NCBI RefSeq assembly: GCF_004803465.1
Contig: NZ_SRSF01000006.1
Location: 62,001-126,000 of the forward strand
Direction of reading: 5' to 3'
DNA length: 64,000 bases
Source: Neolewinella litorea
GTDB taxonomy: Bacteria > Bacteroidota > Bacteroidia > Chitinophagales > Saprospiraceae
Every line of letters starts with the position of its first letter. Position 1 is the first letter of the stretch. Shown piece after piece: positions 34,772 through 42,674 of this stretch. Position numbers and translations under genes: made by a program. The notes beneath the pieces were generated by a model. The model ran no database searches and was not told where the DNA came from. It saw nothing but the letters and a program-made list of their open reading frames with translations.

Positions 34772-34785
34772 CTCAATTACCCCCG

Positions 34786-36963
34786 ATGGGAGTGGACCGA
34801 ATTGCCCTGGTGGCCCGGCGGCGCATTATCCGACTGCTGAAGGACTATGCCTTCTCCCGTGGGGTGCTCATGGTGCTGGCCATCCTGTCGGTGCTGGTGC
34901 TGAGTACCGCGGTGGCCGACCTGCCGACCGGCGTGAGCTGCGCGGTGGGTGTATTTCTGGTCTCGATCTGCGACCTGCCGGGCAACAAGCTCGATCACCT
35001 GAAAAATATGGTGTACGGGCTGCTCCTGGCCGTCGTGAACATCGTACTGATCCAGCTGGCCCATACCGCGGGCGAACTCCACGTGCTTGCGCTTCCGTTG
35101 CTGGTCTTCGTCACCGCCTACCTTTCCGTGTTCGGGAAGCGGGCGGGGCTGGTCTCGTTCAGCGGGTTGCTGGCGCTGGTACTGGCCTACGCCTTTCCCA
35201 AAGCGGGGTGGGACATCGTGCTCAGTGCCCTGTACATCGGTCTGGGCGGATTGTGGTTCATCCTGCTGAACGTGATCGTGCATCCCTTCCGCTACAAGCG
35301 CTACCGTCTCGGATTGCTGAACGATTGCATCCAGCTGACCGCCGACTACCTCGAACTGAAGAGCCGGCAGGTCGTCGCCCAGGATCCGGACCATCTCTGG
35401 CCGGAAGTCATCCGTACCCACAACCGCATCAACGAGATCCGCAAGGTGCTGACCGATTACTTCCTGGGACAGTCGCCCAAACAGGACACCCTCGGCGAGC
35501 AATCCCGGGAAGGCGTACTCTACCTGGAGCTCGTCGACCTGGTAGAACTCGGGGCTGCGGTGCCCGTGCGTCCCGAAGCCCGCCAACCGGACACCTCCAA
35601 CACAACAGCCGAGCTGGCCGGTATACTGGAACAAGTAGCCACCAGCCTGCGGCGCGTTGCGTTCAAATCGCGCAACTTCGTCTCCGCCCACCCCGATACC
35701 CTGGCCCAGCGGCTGGCTTCCCTGGGGGAGCGCCGAGCGGAAGGCCCCGCACCGGACGAGCGGGGTGAGCACTACCTCTACATCCTCTACGACAACCTCG
35801 AAAAGCAGATCGGCAAGTTGCGGACCATCGAACGGCTGGCCGATACCCGTGGGCTGGTCAGCCACGCCATCTTTTCCCGGGAGGCCAAGTCGCGCCTGAG
35901 GCCGCCGGCCGACACCGACTGGTCGGTGTTGCGGGAAAACTTTTCGATGGATTCGGCTGCCTTCCGGCACAGCCTGCGCCTGTCACTCGTGGTACTGCTG
36001 GGCTACCTGATCGGCCGCTACTTTTCCCTGCAAAACGCCTACTGGATCATTCTTACCGTGGTCGTGATCATGCGCCCCACCTACGTGCAGAGCAAGGACC
36101 GCAGCGTAGAGCGCACCCTCGGCACCCTCGCCGGAGCCGTAGTAGCGGCCGGGGTGGTCTGGCTCACCGACAGCCACCTGGTATACGCCGTGATCGGGGC
36201 GGCGGCCATGCCATTCGTGTTCACCTACCTCGACCGCGATTACCGCATCTCCGCCTTCTTCGTTACCCTCAATCTGGTGTTCACCTACGCCCTCCTGCAC
36301 CCGGATGCCTACACGGTTATCGCCTACCGGGTGGTCGATACCGTGATTGGCGCGGCGCTCTCGTTTGTTGCCAGCCGACTACTCTGGCCGGCCTGGGAAA
36401 GCCGGTCGATCCCCAAACTGATGGTCCGGGCCCTGGACGGCATCGGCAATTACCTGCGGCAAGAATCCAACCTCTACCTGAACCGGGAAGACGACAGCCT
36501 GGCCTACCGCATCGCCCGGCGGCACGCCTTTGTATACCTGGGCGAGCTCGACGACAGCTACGCACGGGCCCTGCGGGAACCCGTCCGCAAGCGGGCAGCT
36601 ACCGAAAGCCTTTCGCGCATCGTGACGTGCAATCATCAAATCCTATCCTCCATCGCTTACCTGGGCACCTATCTCCAGCACCATCCGGTGAGTGTATCCC
36701 ACGAGCACTTCTCAGCCCTCATCAATGACCTTACCCACCGACTGGAAGCGTGCCGCGACCTGCTGGAGACGGGGCACACCAGACCACTTCCCCCGCGCAC
36801 GGAAACGGACGGGGCCCTGGCCTACTTCACCGGACCGGCGGAATCGGAAGGTCAGCAGCGGGAAAAACGGTTGTTCTTGCGGGAATACCGCTACTTGCGG
36901 GGGTTGATCGACGGGCTGCAACGGGAATTGCCGGGGCGGCTGGCCCTTGCGCGCGGCGTCTAG
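34786..36963 (+). CDS. FUSC family inner-membrane protein
   Basis: A 725-aa protein with two blocks of hydrophobic helices (about 25-170 and 395-530), each followed by a soluble helical region. This is the YccS/YhfK-like FUSC layout. The second block contains LVVLLGYLIGRYFSLQNAYWI and MRPTYVQSKDRSVERTLGT, the conserved FUSC core. Such proteins are thought to export aromatic acids or other small molecules; the substrate here is unknown. It is divergent from matB and converges with the DsrE-family gene (4-bp overlap). Confidence 0.9.
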   Translation: MGVDRIALVARRRIIRLLKDYAFSRGVLMVLAILSVLVLSTAVADLPTGVSCAVGVFLVSICDLPGNKLDHLKNMVYGLLLAVVNIVLIQLAHTAGELHVLALPLLVFVTAYLSVFGKRAGLVSFSGLLALVLAYAFPKAGWDIVLSALYIGLGGLWFILLNVIVHPFRYKRYRLGLLNDCIQLTADYLELKSRQVVAQDPDHLWPEVIRTHNRINEIRKVLTDYFLGQSPKQDTLGEQSREGVLYLELVDLVELGAAVPVRPEARQPDTSNTTAELAGILEQVATSLRRVAFKSRNFVSAHPDTLAQRLASLGERRAEGPAPDERGEHYLYILYDNLEKQIGKLRTIERLADTRGLVSHAIFSREAKSRLRPPADTDWSVLRENFSMDSAAFRHSLRLSLVVLLGYLIGRYFSLQNAYWIILTVVVIMRPTYVQSKDRSVERTLGTLAGAVVAAGVVWLTDSHLVYAVIGAAAMPFVFTYLDRDYRISAFFVTLNLVFTYALLHPDAYTVIAYRVVDTVIGAALSFVASRLLWPAWESRSIPKLMVRALDGIGNYLRQESNLYLNREDDSLAYRIARRHAFVYLGELDDSYARALREPVRKRAATESLSRIVTCNHQILSSIAYLGTYLQHHPVSVSHEHFSALINDLTHRLEACRDLLETGHTRPLPPRTETDGALAYFTGPAESEGQQREKRLFLREYRYLRGLIDGLQRELPGRLALARGV

Positions 36964-37484
36964 AAGCGCAGCAGACCGTACCCCATCATCTCGTACATGG
37001 CCACCGTGGTGAGCATGGAAGTAGCAATTTCTACTTCCGGTACGACGGCCTCCACCGGTACGTCGCGGCCGCGCAGCGACTGGCCGCAAACCGTCAGTTT
37101 TACGCCCGCCTGTTTCAGCGATTCAATGAGAGGCAGGTTGGGGTTATCCACCCCGAAGCGCTCGCGGTAGTGGTAGTCGTCCATCACCCCCACGGTAGCC
37201 CCGCCGTGGATGGCCAGCACCACGAAAACCTGATCGGCCGGTACGCCGCCTACCGCAAAGAGGTTGAGCATGCGGGCCACGTTATGCAGTCCCTGCCCTA
37301 CGCTGTCGGGCGTTTCCGCTCCGGTCACGACGTCGATGATCATTCGGTATTCCAGGTCGGGATCGGGTCGCACGGTGGCCTCCGGGATCTCGTAGATGCC
37401 GCCGAAGGGAACTACGGGCGTGACTTTTCCCTGGGCGGCAATGAGCGCGGGTGCCAGGGTCAACAGAAAGAGCAAGGTGCGCAT
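36960..37484 (-). CDS. Secreted DsrE family protein
   Basis: A 174-aa protein whose ATG at 37482-37484 gives a signal peptide (MRTLLFLLTLAPALIAAQ). The body fits DsrE-like proteins: VFVVLAIHGGATVGV and LKQAGVKLTVCGQSL, with a single Cys at the position used by sulfur carriers. It is periplasmic by its signal, unlike cytosolic DsrE. A TACCTTCG box at 37531-37538 (minus) is a good promoter candidate with a leader of about 40 nt. Confidence 0.85.
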   Translation of the reverse strand: MRTLLFLLTLAPALIAAQGKVTPVVPFGGIYEIPEATVRPDPDLEYRMIIDVVTGAETPDSVGQGLHNVARMLNLFAVGGVPADQVFVVLAIHGGATVGVMDDYHYRERFGVDNPNLPLIESLKQAGVKLTVCGQSLRGRDVPVEAVVPEVEIATSMLTTVAMYEMMGYGLLRF

Positions 37485-37530
37485 GATAGTGGATTTAGGG
37501 TGCGTCGGTCGCTGGTCGGCTACGGTGTAG

Positions 37531-37538
37531 CGAAGGTA
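37531..37538 (-). promoter_or_regulatory. Putative -7 box of the DsrE-family gene
   Basis: TACCTTCG on the minus strand, 46 nt before the ATG at 37484. It is the same box form as at hisS. Confidence 0.45.
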
Positions 37539-37607
37539 AGGGCCGGCCCGCACGGCGCCAACCACGGCTTCCGGCACCCGCGGCCGCGCCCCCAGGTAAA
37601 CGATGGA

Positions 37608-38321
37608 TCAGAGGCGGGAAAGCACCTGGTCGCGGTACTTGTCGCTGATAGGTACGGCGTCGTCGTCGATGTAGACGGTCCGGTGTTCGTAGCGCGTGAC
37701 GTGCTGAAGGTTCACGGCGTGGCTGCGGTGGGTCTGTACGATGCTGAAGTGGTTGATCTCGGACACCAGGTCGCTCAGGGAACGGCGCAGGACAAGCGGC
37801 TTCTGGTCCACGAGGCTCACCTGCACGTAGACGTGATCGGCGCGCAGGTGGCGGATCGCCGAGAGGGGCAGGATGTGGGTAGCCTGACCGGTCTTCACGG
37901 CCACCGTTTCTTCCTGCTGCTGCGACTGGTGGTTGTGCAGGGCCACGTCGATGGTGGTGAGCAGGCTGTTGATCTGGACGGGCTTGCTGAGGTAGCCGGC
38001 GGGAAAGGTTTCGCGGGCCAGGGCCAGGTGCTGTTCGTCGACCTGGGAAGTAAGGTAGACGAAGGGGATCTGCTCTTTCTGGGCCCGGAGGAAGTGGGCG
38101 AAATCGATGCCGGATTCCGGTCCGCTCAGCCGAATGTCGAGCAGGGCCAGGTCGGGGGGGGATTTATGGTAGAGTTCGACGGCTTCGTCGTAGGAAATGG
38201 CTTCTCCGGTAACGATGTAATTCTGTTCCCGGAGTTGGTCGGCGATGGTGTCGGAAATGATGAATTCATCCTCGACAATGAGTATGCGGCGACCGGAGGC
38301 GGAAGGGGGCGTCTGCTGCAT
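37608..38321 (-). CDS. LytTR-family response regulator
   Basis: A 237-aa two-component regulator. The receiver domain (about 11-127) has the acidic pocket VEDE (16-19), phospho-acceptor Asp62 in LALLDIRL, Thr91 and Lys113 in YLSKP. The LytTR DNA-binding domain follows (about 140-235; ADHVYVQVSL, THRSHAVNLQHV, PISDKYRDQVL). LytTR proteins bind pairs of direct repeats one or two helical turns apart. It lies 41 bp behind its kinase gene and the two form an operon. Six paired 10-bp sites at 21-bp spacing lie immediately upstream of the operon, between 40570 and 42751, and are the natural candidate targets. Confidence 0.95.
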   Translation of the reverse strand: MQQTPPSASGRRILIVEDEFIISDTIADQLREQNYIVTGEAISYDEAVELYHKSPPDLALLDIRLSGPESGIDFAHFLRAQKEQIPFVYLTSQVDEQHLALARETFPAGYLSKPVQINSLLTTIDVALHNHQSQQQEETVAVKTGQATHILPLSAIRHLRADHVYVQVSLVDQKPLVLRRSLSDLVSEINHFSIVQTHRSHAVNLQHVTRYEHRTVYIDDDAVPISDKYRDQVLSRL

Positions 38322-38362
38322 CTAAAAGGAACTCTTGCCCTTCGGGGGGCGGTTTGAACGGG

Positions 38363-40219
38363 TTAGGCGGTAATCGGTGCCTCCAAGGTAGTAATTCTGT
38401 CTTTTCCCGTGGGCTGACCAAGGTGTTCGTTCTTGCGCCGGAACCAGATGCGGGTGGTGGCGCCATTCTCGTTGGAGACCTCGACCCGGCCCCGCAATTG
38501 CCGGCTCATTCCCCGGATCAGGTAACTACCGAGTCCGCTGTCCCGACCATCCAGGGCGGCGGGGTCAAATCCGGGGCCGTTATCGTGGTACGTGAGCAGG
38601 AGTTCGTCGTCGTTTTCGGTGAGCGTAACGCTGATGCGCAATTGCTGGCCGGGAACTACGGCGTACTTGAAGCTGTTGGTGAGCAGTTCGTTGAACATGG
38701 TGCCCAGTGGGATGGCCGTTTCGAGGTTGAACCAGAAATCGCCGACGTCGAGGTCGAAATGGGAGGCGTGGGGCAGTTCCGACAGCATTTCAAAGTGGTG
38801 ACAGATCTTGGTAGCGTAGGTGCGGAAGTTGATCTCACCTACCCGACCTTGCTGGTAGAGGATCTCGTGGACGGCGGCCATACTGTATACCCTTCCCGCC
38901 ATGGCGTCCAGTTGGGCCCGCGCGGCGGGGTCGTTGAGCTTTTTCATCTGCATCTGCAGGAGGCTGATGATGATCTGGAGGTTGTTCTTCACCCGGTGGT
39001 GTACCTCGCCCTGCAGTAGCTTTTGCTGGGCCAGCGATTCGGAAAGCTGATCGTTTTTAAGTTGGGTGATCATTTGCTGCTCCAGGGCGTCGCGCGATCG
39101 CCGGACGCGGCTGGTGACGAGATAGGCCAGGAAGAGGATCACGATCACCAATACGAAGATGAGCAGGAGGCGGGCGATCCGTGAGCGTTCGTAGGCCAGC
39201 AGTTTGCTCTGCTCGGCGATGAGGAGACTTTTCTTTTCGCTGTTGTAGCGGTCCTCGATCGCGACGGCATTCTGCTGGTTCATCCGGTCGACGTGGTCGA
39301 GTTCGGCGTCGTGGGCCAGCTGCAGGTAGTGCCAGGCGGAATCCATCTGACCCATCGATTTCAGGATGGTGGCGCGGTAGTCGTAGACCCGATTCAGGTA
39401 GGTACTATCCGTTTCGATCACCTTGGCGGCGTAGATCAGCGAAGAGTCGTTGGCCTCCAGGGCTTCCGCCATGTTCCCGCTCTCGATCTTGAGGCCGGTC
39501 AGCACCAGTGTCATGGCGAAGTAGTCGCCCATGCTGCCGGTGTTGTAATAGTAGTCGGTTGCTTCCTGGAGGTGCTCCTCGCTGGCCTGGAGGTCCTTTT
39601 CGCGGTAGTAGAAGCTCAGGTTGAAATGTGCCAGGGCTATTTGGTGGGCATTGTTTTGCTCTTTGGCGCTCGTCAGGGCTTCCGAAGCATGGTCGTACAC
39701 TTTTTCCGTTTCGCCGAAGTAGCGGTGGTAACCGGCCATGCGGTTGTGCAGGATGGGGACGAGCGTCCGCAGTCCATGCTGACGGATAATCGCATCCGCC
39801 TGCTGCAACAGGGAGAGGCACTCCTGGGGTTGCTGCTGATGCTGGTGGATGAAGGCCAGCCAGATATAGGCTTCCGCCAGAATGGAATGCCGCTGGGACT
39901 GTTGGGCATCGTCGATGAGGCGCAGCAGTTTCTGGGTGGCTTCGCCGAAGCGCCGGGCCCGGAGGAGGGCGTTGCAGTGCTTCAGGCGAATGAGCAGGCG
40001 GAAATTGTCGACCCACGGTTCGGTGTCCTCACACGCCAGGGAAGCGTTAAGTTGGTTCAGCACGGTTATTGCGCTGTCGTTCTTACTTGCCGTGATCAGG
40101 TCCTCAGCGGTGAAGAGCTGGCGCCACATGTTCTCGCTCTGTCCGTGCACCAGAGCGCACGGGAGCAGCAGAATGTACAGCAGCAGGATTTTGGTTGGGT
40201 TCACGCTAGGTATTTTCAT
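38363..40219 (-). CDS. Sensor histidine kinase with periplasmic TPR domain, HisKA_2 type
   Basis: A 618-aa membrane kinase. Signal peptide 1-26; a helical TPR-type sensor region (about 60-330) faces the periplasm; one TM helix (about 347-370, RLLLIFVLVIVILFLAYLV). The phospho-acceptor box is EVHHRVKNNLQ (about 409-419), the HisKA_2 form, and the ATPase domain has FNELLTNSFKYA (N box) and DNGPGFD plus GLGSYLI (G boxes). It phosphorylates the LytTR regulator encoded 41 bp downstream. The TPR sensor suggests a protein or peptide ligand. A TACCTTTA box at 40279-40286 and a site pair with a weaker box at 40524 lie upstream. Confidence 0.95.
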   Translation of the reverse strand: MKIPSVNPTKILLLYILLLPCALVHGQSENMWRQLFTAEDLITASKNDSAITVLNQLNASLACEDTEPWVDNFRLLIRLKHCNALLRARRFGEATQKLLRLIDDAQQSQRHSILAEAYIWLAFIHQHQQQPQECLSLLQQADAIIRQHGLRTLVPILHNRMAGYHRYFGETEKVYDHASEALTSAKEQNNAHQIALAHFNLSFYYREKDLQASEEHLQEATDYYYNTGSMGDYFAMTLVLTGLKIESGNMAEALEANDSSLIYAAKVIETDSTYLNRVYDYRATILKSMGQMDSAWHYLQLAHDAELDHVDRMNQQNAVAIEDRYNSEKKSLLIAEQSKLLAYERSRIARLLLIFVLVIVILFLAYLVTSRVRRSRDALEQQMITQLKNDQLSESLAQQKLLQGEVHHRVKNNLQIIISLLQMQMKKLNDPAARAQLDAMAGRVYSMAAVHEILYQQGRVGEINFRTYATKICHHFEMLSELPHASHFDLDVGDFWFNLETAIPLGTMFNELLTNSFKYAVVPGQQLRISVTLTENDDELLLTYHDNGPGFDPAALDGRDSGLGSYLIRGMSRQLRGRVEVSNENGATTRIWFRRKNEHLGQPTGKDRITTLEAPITA

Positions 40220-40278
40220 GAGGGGGGTCAGTAAACCCAGACTGGTCCTGACCGCAACCCACCAAATACTTGGACGGA

Positions 40279-40286
40279 TAAAGGTA
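40279..40286 (-). promoter_or_regulatory. Proximal -7 box of the kinase/regulator operon
   Basis: TACCTTTA on the minus strand about 60 bp before the kinase ATG at 40219. It would give a leader of about 50 nt, independent of the farther site-pair promoter at 40524. Confidence 0.35.
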
Positions 40287-40523
40287 CGGCCAACAACTTA
40301 TTAGGTAGTCTTCCGAATCGATCGCTCGCCGTCTCGCCGTCAGCTTTTCCTACCGTGACCGGAGAGGGTAAAGGCGCGCGGTAGGGAAAGGTCGTTCGGG
40401 TCAATGGGTCAAATCTGAAAGACAGTTTGATAATGCAACTAAAAGGCTTTCCTGAATGATCAGGGAAACGGCAAGGAATGGCGGCATAGCCAAATATTAC
40501 CGGTATGACCAATTAGTGTAAGT

Positions 40524-40600
40524 GTAAATTACTCCTCTCAAGCCCGTCACTACCATCATAGGGGAGGCATGTTCTGAATAGGGAACTGCCTGTTCTGAAT
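40524..40600 (-). promoter_or_regulatory. Paired operator and weak -7 box, site 7 (in front of the kinase operon)
   Basis: ATTCAGAACA (minus) at 40591-40600 and 40570-40579, 21 bp apart. A box TAATTTAC (a weaker TAnnTTTG) lies at 40524-40531, 38 bp on, the same geometry as the RNA units. A transcript from here would run toward the kinase gene at 40219 with a leader of about 300 nt, or end at a weak hairpin near 40440-40462. Confidence 0.6.
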
Positions 40601-40663
40601 CCGGCAGTTTACCGGTTAGGATCACCGGTGAGGGTTGGCGCGGGCGGCTCAGGGAATGCCTTT

Positions 40664-40700
40664 AAAAGGATCCGCCCGGGCCACCAATGTGGTCCGGGCG
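40664..40700 (-). terminator. Terminator of RNA unit 6
   Basis: Stem CGCCCGGxCC (40673-40682 with 40691-40700) followed on the minus strand by GATCCTTTTAAAGG. The T-run is short, so this is the weakest terminator of the array. Confidence 0.5.
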
Positions 40701-40875
40701 AACAAAAATTCCAAATCCAATTCGTTTCTGGGACATTGATTTTCAGCATCTGTGGGTGAAAATCGTGAGTCCGTAGTGTCTCTGTACGCTCTGCTTATAA
40801 ACTAGTTTCGGGATTAAAAACTCGCTCTCTCTCTGTCAATTACCGCAGTTTGCAGTAACGCTCTTTTCTTATGAT
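40664..40875 (-). ncRNA. Putative small RNA 6 of the array (about 212 nt)
   Basis: Bounded by the TATGTTTG box at 40880-40887 and a hairpin-T-run at 40664-40700. It carries an ACAGAGACAC element and a purine-rich GACAGAGAGAGAG stretch, and the motif TTTTTAATCCCGAAA that units 4 and 5 share in the form TnATnATCCCnAA. The start and end are inferred from the box and the hairpin. No convincing open frame. Confidence 0.6.
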
Positions 40876-40879
40876 GATA

Positions 40880-40957
40880 CAAACATATTTCACCCGGGCC
40901 GCTCCCGCGTACTATCCGAAGCTGGATGTTCTGAACCCGGGGCAGGGTGTTCTGAAT
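40880..40957 (-). promoter_or_regulatory. Paired operator and -7 box, RNA unit 6
   Basis: Sites at 40948-40957 (ATTCAGAACA) and 40927-40936 (GTTCAGAACA), 21 bp apart; -7 box TATGTTTG at 40880-40887, 39 bp downstream of the near site. Confidence 0.7.
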
Positions 40958-41091
40958 CCGGTGGAATACCCAACGCGGGCCGGTGGGGGGGCGGAGGTTT
41001 GCGTGTTTTTTCACCGGCACAGGTAGTGGCGGCTCGTACCCGACGTGCCCGAAGTATGCTGGATACTGTACTGCCCCACCAGGGTTCGGGC

Positions 41092-41132
41092 CAAAAAGAA
41101 ACCGCCCTGACCGTGCGAGGATCAGGGCGGTT
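41092..41132 (-). terminator. Terminator of RNA unit 5
   Basis: Perfect 11-bp stem AACCGCCCTGA (41099-41109 with 41122-41132), 12-nt loop, then TTCTTTTTGG on the minus strand. Confidence 0.8.
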
Positions 41133-41314
41133 AAATAACTCTAACTGTTTAGTAATTCGGGATCATAAACTCTTGTTGCGGTCCTACAAGATCTTGCGGT
41201 ACAATAGGTAAGCAAGAATGTGCGTGTCTCTCAAATACGCTCGCAACACGATAAAAAACTGGTCTCTCTTTATAAGACTACGTCTCTCTTTGAAGGCTGT
41301 GTCTCTCTTTGTAT
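41092..41314 (-). ncRNA. Putative small RNA 5 of the array (about 223 nt)
   Basis: Bounded by the TACGTTTG box at 41319-41326 and a strong terminator at 41092-41132. Its first 90 nt hold four copies of GAGAGAC (plus-strand complements at 41301, 41282, 41262 and 41226; steps 19, 20 and 36 nt). The farthest copy reads TTTGAGAGACACG and is complementary to unit 2 over 11 nt. The 3' part shares TnATnATCCCnAA and TAGAGTTATTnAA with unit 4. No plausible protein. Confidence 0.65.
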
Positions 41315-41318
41315 GAAA

Positions 41319-41396
41319 CAAACGTAGGTACATTGATTTCAAAGTGGCGAAAATTGTAGGTCCCTTGTTCTGAATCCGGGCCAGATTGTTCTGAAT
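41319..41396 (-). promoter_or_regulatory. Paired operator and -7 box, RNA unit 5
   Basis: Two perfect ATTCAGAACA sites at 41387-41396 and 41366-41375, 21 bp apart; perfect -7 box TACGTTTG at 41319-41326, 39 bp downstream. The box lies in a conserved block ATGTACCTACGTTTGTTTCA shared with unit 4. Confidence 0.8.
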
Positions 41397-41562
41397 TTTA
41401 GTAAAAGTTCGAACATCGCCCGATTTTAGCCGTACAACAGGGTTTCCTCTTCTTCAAGAACCGTTCGACTTTACGAAGTCGCATCTGGAAATTTCGGCCC
41501 GGAATGGCCAGCTCAACCGGGCGGGGGCACAGATTCAGAAAACGTCGATGAGCGAGGTCCAC

Positions 41563-41600
41563 CAAAAAGATCGCCCGGGCCATGTGATGGCCCGGGCGAT
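41563..41600 (-). terminator. Terminator of RNA unit 4
   Basis: Perfect 14-bp stem (ATCGCCCGGGCCAT, 41570-41583 with 41587-41600) with a 3-nt loop, then CTTTTTGG on the minus strand. Confidence 0.82.
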
Positions 41601-41746
41601 TCAATAACTCTAAATGCGAATCATTTTGGGATTATAACCTTGTGTCGTCGATCTGTGAAATTGTAGCGTTCTGGTCTCAAACAAGTAATGCGGGTGCTGC
41701 GGACTGCTGTACACAGCTAAGGGATCATCACTCCCTTGTTCGTTAT
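41563..41746 (-). ncRNA. Putative small RNA 4 of the array (about 184 nt)
   Basis: Bounded by the TACGTTTG box at 41751-41758 and a perfect terminator at 41563-41600. Shares the 5' block and the 3' elements TnATnATCCCnAA and TAGAGTTATTnAA with unit 5, so these two are close paralogues, but it has only a GAGAC remnant of the GAGAGAC motif. A 61-codon frame crosses the promoter box and has no start codon inside the transcript, so it is unlikely to be translated. Confidence 0.62.
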
Positions 41747-41750
41747 GAAA

Positions 41751-41828
41751 CAAACGTAGGTACATCGGTTCGAGAATCACGAAGGACGGGAGCATCTTGT
41801 TCTGAATCCACCAGGTTGTGTTCTGAAC
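41751..41828 (-). promoter_or_regulatory. Paired operator and -7 box, RNA unit 4
   Basis: Sites at 41819-41828 (GTTCAGAACA) and 41798-41807 (ATTCAGAACA), 21 bp apart; -7 box TACGTTTG at 41751-41758, 39 bp downstream. Confidence 0.75.
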
Positions 41829-41933
41829 TGAGCTGTGTGGTGGAAATTACATTAGGACGAGGTGAGAAGCGGCGGCGGCATCCGGGAAGCCGGGGACGCA
41901 GCCGCCAGAAGGTGTTTTCGGGCAGGCAGGGGG

Positions 41934-41974
41934 CAAAAAAGAACCGCCCGAATCAAATTAATGATCGGGCGGTT
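41934..41974 (-). terminator. Terminator of RNA unit 3
   Basis: Stem AACCGCCCGA (41942-41951 with 41965-41974), then TTCTTTTTTGCCC on the minus strand. Confidence 0.8.
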
Positions 41975-42086
41975 GTTGACTTGTCCAAATTGATGTCTCA
42001 GGAGATCATCAATTGGCTTGAGTACAAATGAAATTGTGCGTAATAAAAAGTGTCAAATCAAAATAGTGTCTCTCTAATCGTTGTCT
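41934..42086 (-). ncRNA. Putative small RNA 3 of the array (about 153 nt)
   Basis: Bounded by the TAGGTTTG box at 42091-42098 and a terminator at 41934-41974. Near its 5' end it has TTAGAGAGACACTA, complementary to unit 2 over 10 nt (GAGAGACACT). The body is AT-rich compared with the surrounding genome. No open frame of note. Confidence 0.62.
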
Positions 42087-42090
42087 GGGA

Positions 42091-42167
42091 CAAACCTAAG
42101 TCCGTTTTTGCCAATTCGGCGACTTTGGACATTTTTTGTGCTGAGTGGTGCCCTGGGTGTTCTGAAT
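42091..42167 (-). promoter_or_regulatory. Paired operator and -7 box, RNA unit 3
   Basis: Sites at 42158-42167 (ATTCAGAACA) and 42137-42146 (ACTCAGCACA, two changes), 21 bp apart; -7 box TAGGTTTG at 42091-42098, 38 bp downstream. Spacing is kept although the near site has drifted. Confidence 0.7.
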
Positions 42168-42334
42168 GACTGAACCGTAGCGGGAAAAAATGGGTTTCGG
42201 GCTCCTTTTTCTAAGGAGAAAGACCGGAAGCCAACGGCGGAACGGGGGGCGGGCATTTGACCGGGGGCGGAACCCAGAGGAATTTGACCGCACCGGTGCA
42301 TGCGTCGGGCGGATCTTTTCTGTCCGACTGGGGC

Positions 42335-42369
42335 AAAAATAGGGGGGTGCCGACCAGGTCGGCACCCCC
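42335..42369 (-). terminator. Terminator of RNA unit 2
   Basis: Stem of about 11-12 bp (GGGGGTGCCGACC with its complement, 42343-42369) with a tight loop, followed by CTATTTTTGCCC on the minus strand. Confidence 0.78.
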
Positions 42370-42419
42370 GTAAACACTGTTTTTAACACATTGAATTGAG
42401 AGACACTTAATCTTTCCGG
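42335..42419 (-). ncRNA. Putative small RNA 2 of the array (about 85 nt), possible antisense/sponge
   Basis: Bounded by a TACATTCG box at 42424-42431 and a strong terminator at 42335-42369. It is the only unit without the paired sites. About 10 nt from its 5' end it carries AAGTGTCTCTCAA, the complement of the GAGAGACAC element in units 3 and 5 (10-11 contiguous base pairs). Base pairing with those RNAs is inference. Confidence 0.55.
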
Positions 42420-42423
42420 GCGA

Positions 42424-42431
42424 CGAATGTA
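42424..42431 (-). promoter_or_regulatory. -7 box of RNA unit 2, no operator pair
   Basis: TACATTCG on the minus strand, 18 bp behind the T-run of unit 1's terminator. No ATTCAGAACA site precedes it, so unit 2 should be expressed independently of the factor that reads the site pairs. Confidence 0.45.
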
Positions 42432-42449
42432 CGTCTTCGGAGTGGCTGG

Positions 42450-42489
42450 AAAAAAATCGACCGAACCAATTTCACTTGGTCCGGTCGAT
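42450..42489 (-). terminator. Terminator of RNA unit 1
   Basis: A 14-bp stem with one mismatch (42456-42469 with 42476-42489), 6-nt loop, then a run of six to seven T on the minus strand. Confidence 0.82.
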
Positions 42490-42670
42490 CTGAAATTTAT
42501 CCAACCTGTATATTTTGGGGCAACGGTGCGAGAAATCCCCCGAACACGGGTACCGGGGCCGGCCGGTTGCAGAGGAGATGATCACCATTCACGCATGGCC
42601 GGGTGGCGGGAACGTGCTGTGCCGTAAATAAGACGACAGGGTCGGTGGGTATGCTTTTGTTGCTTGTGAT
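42450..42670 (-). ncRNA. Putative small RNA 1 of the array (about 221 nt)
   Basis: Bounded by the TACGTTTG box at 42675-42682 and a terminator at 42450-42489. The 5' end (TATCATCA) matches that of unit 6. The body is GC-richer than in units 3-5 and lacks GAGAGAC. A frame runs through it from upstream of the promoter but has no suitable start inside. Confidence 0.58.
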
Positions 42671-42674
42671 GATA

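Noticed and set aside
34677-34776. Upstream extension of the matB frame to 34776
   Set aside because: It starts with TTG inside the candidate promoter box, is Cys/Arg-rich, and has no likeness to the family N-terminus.
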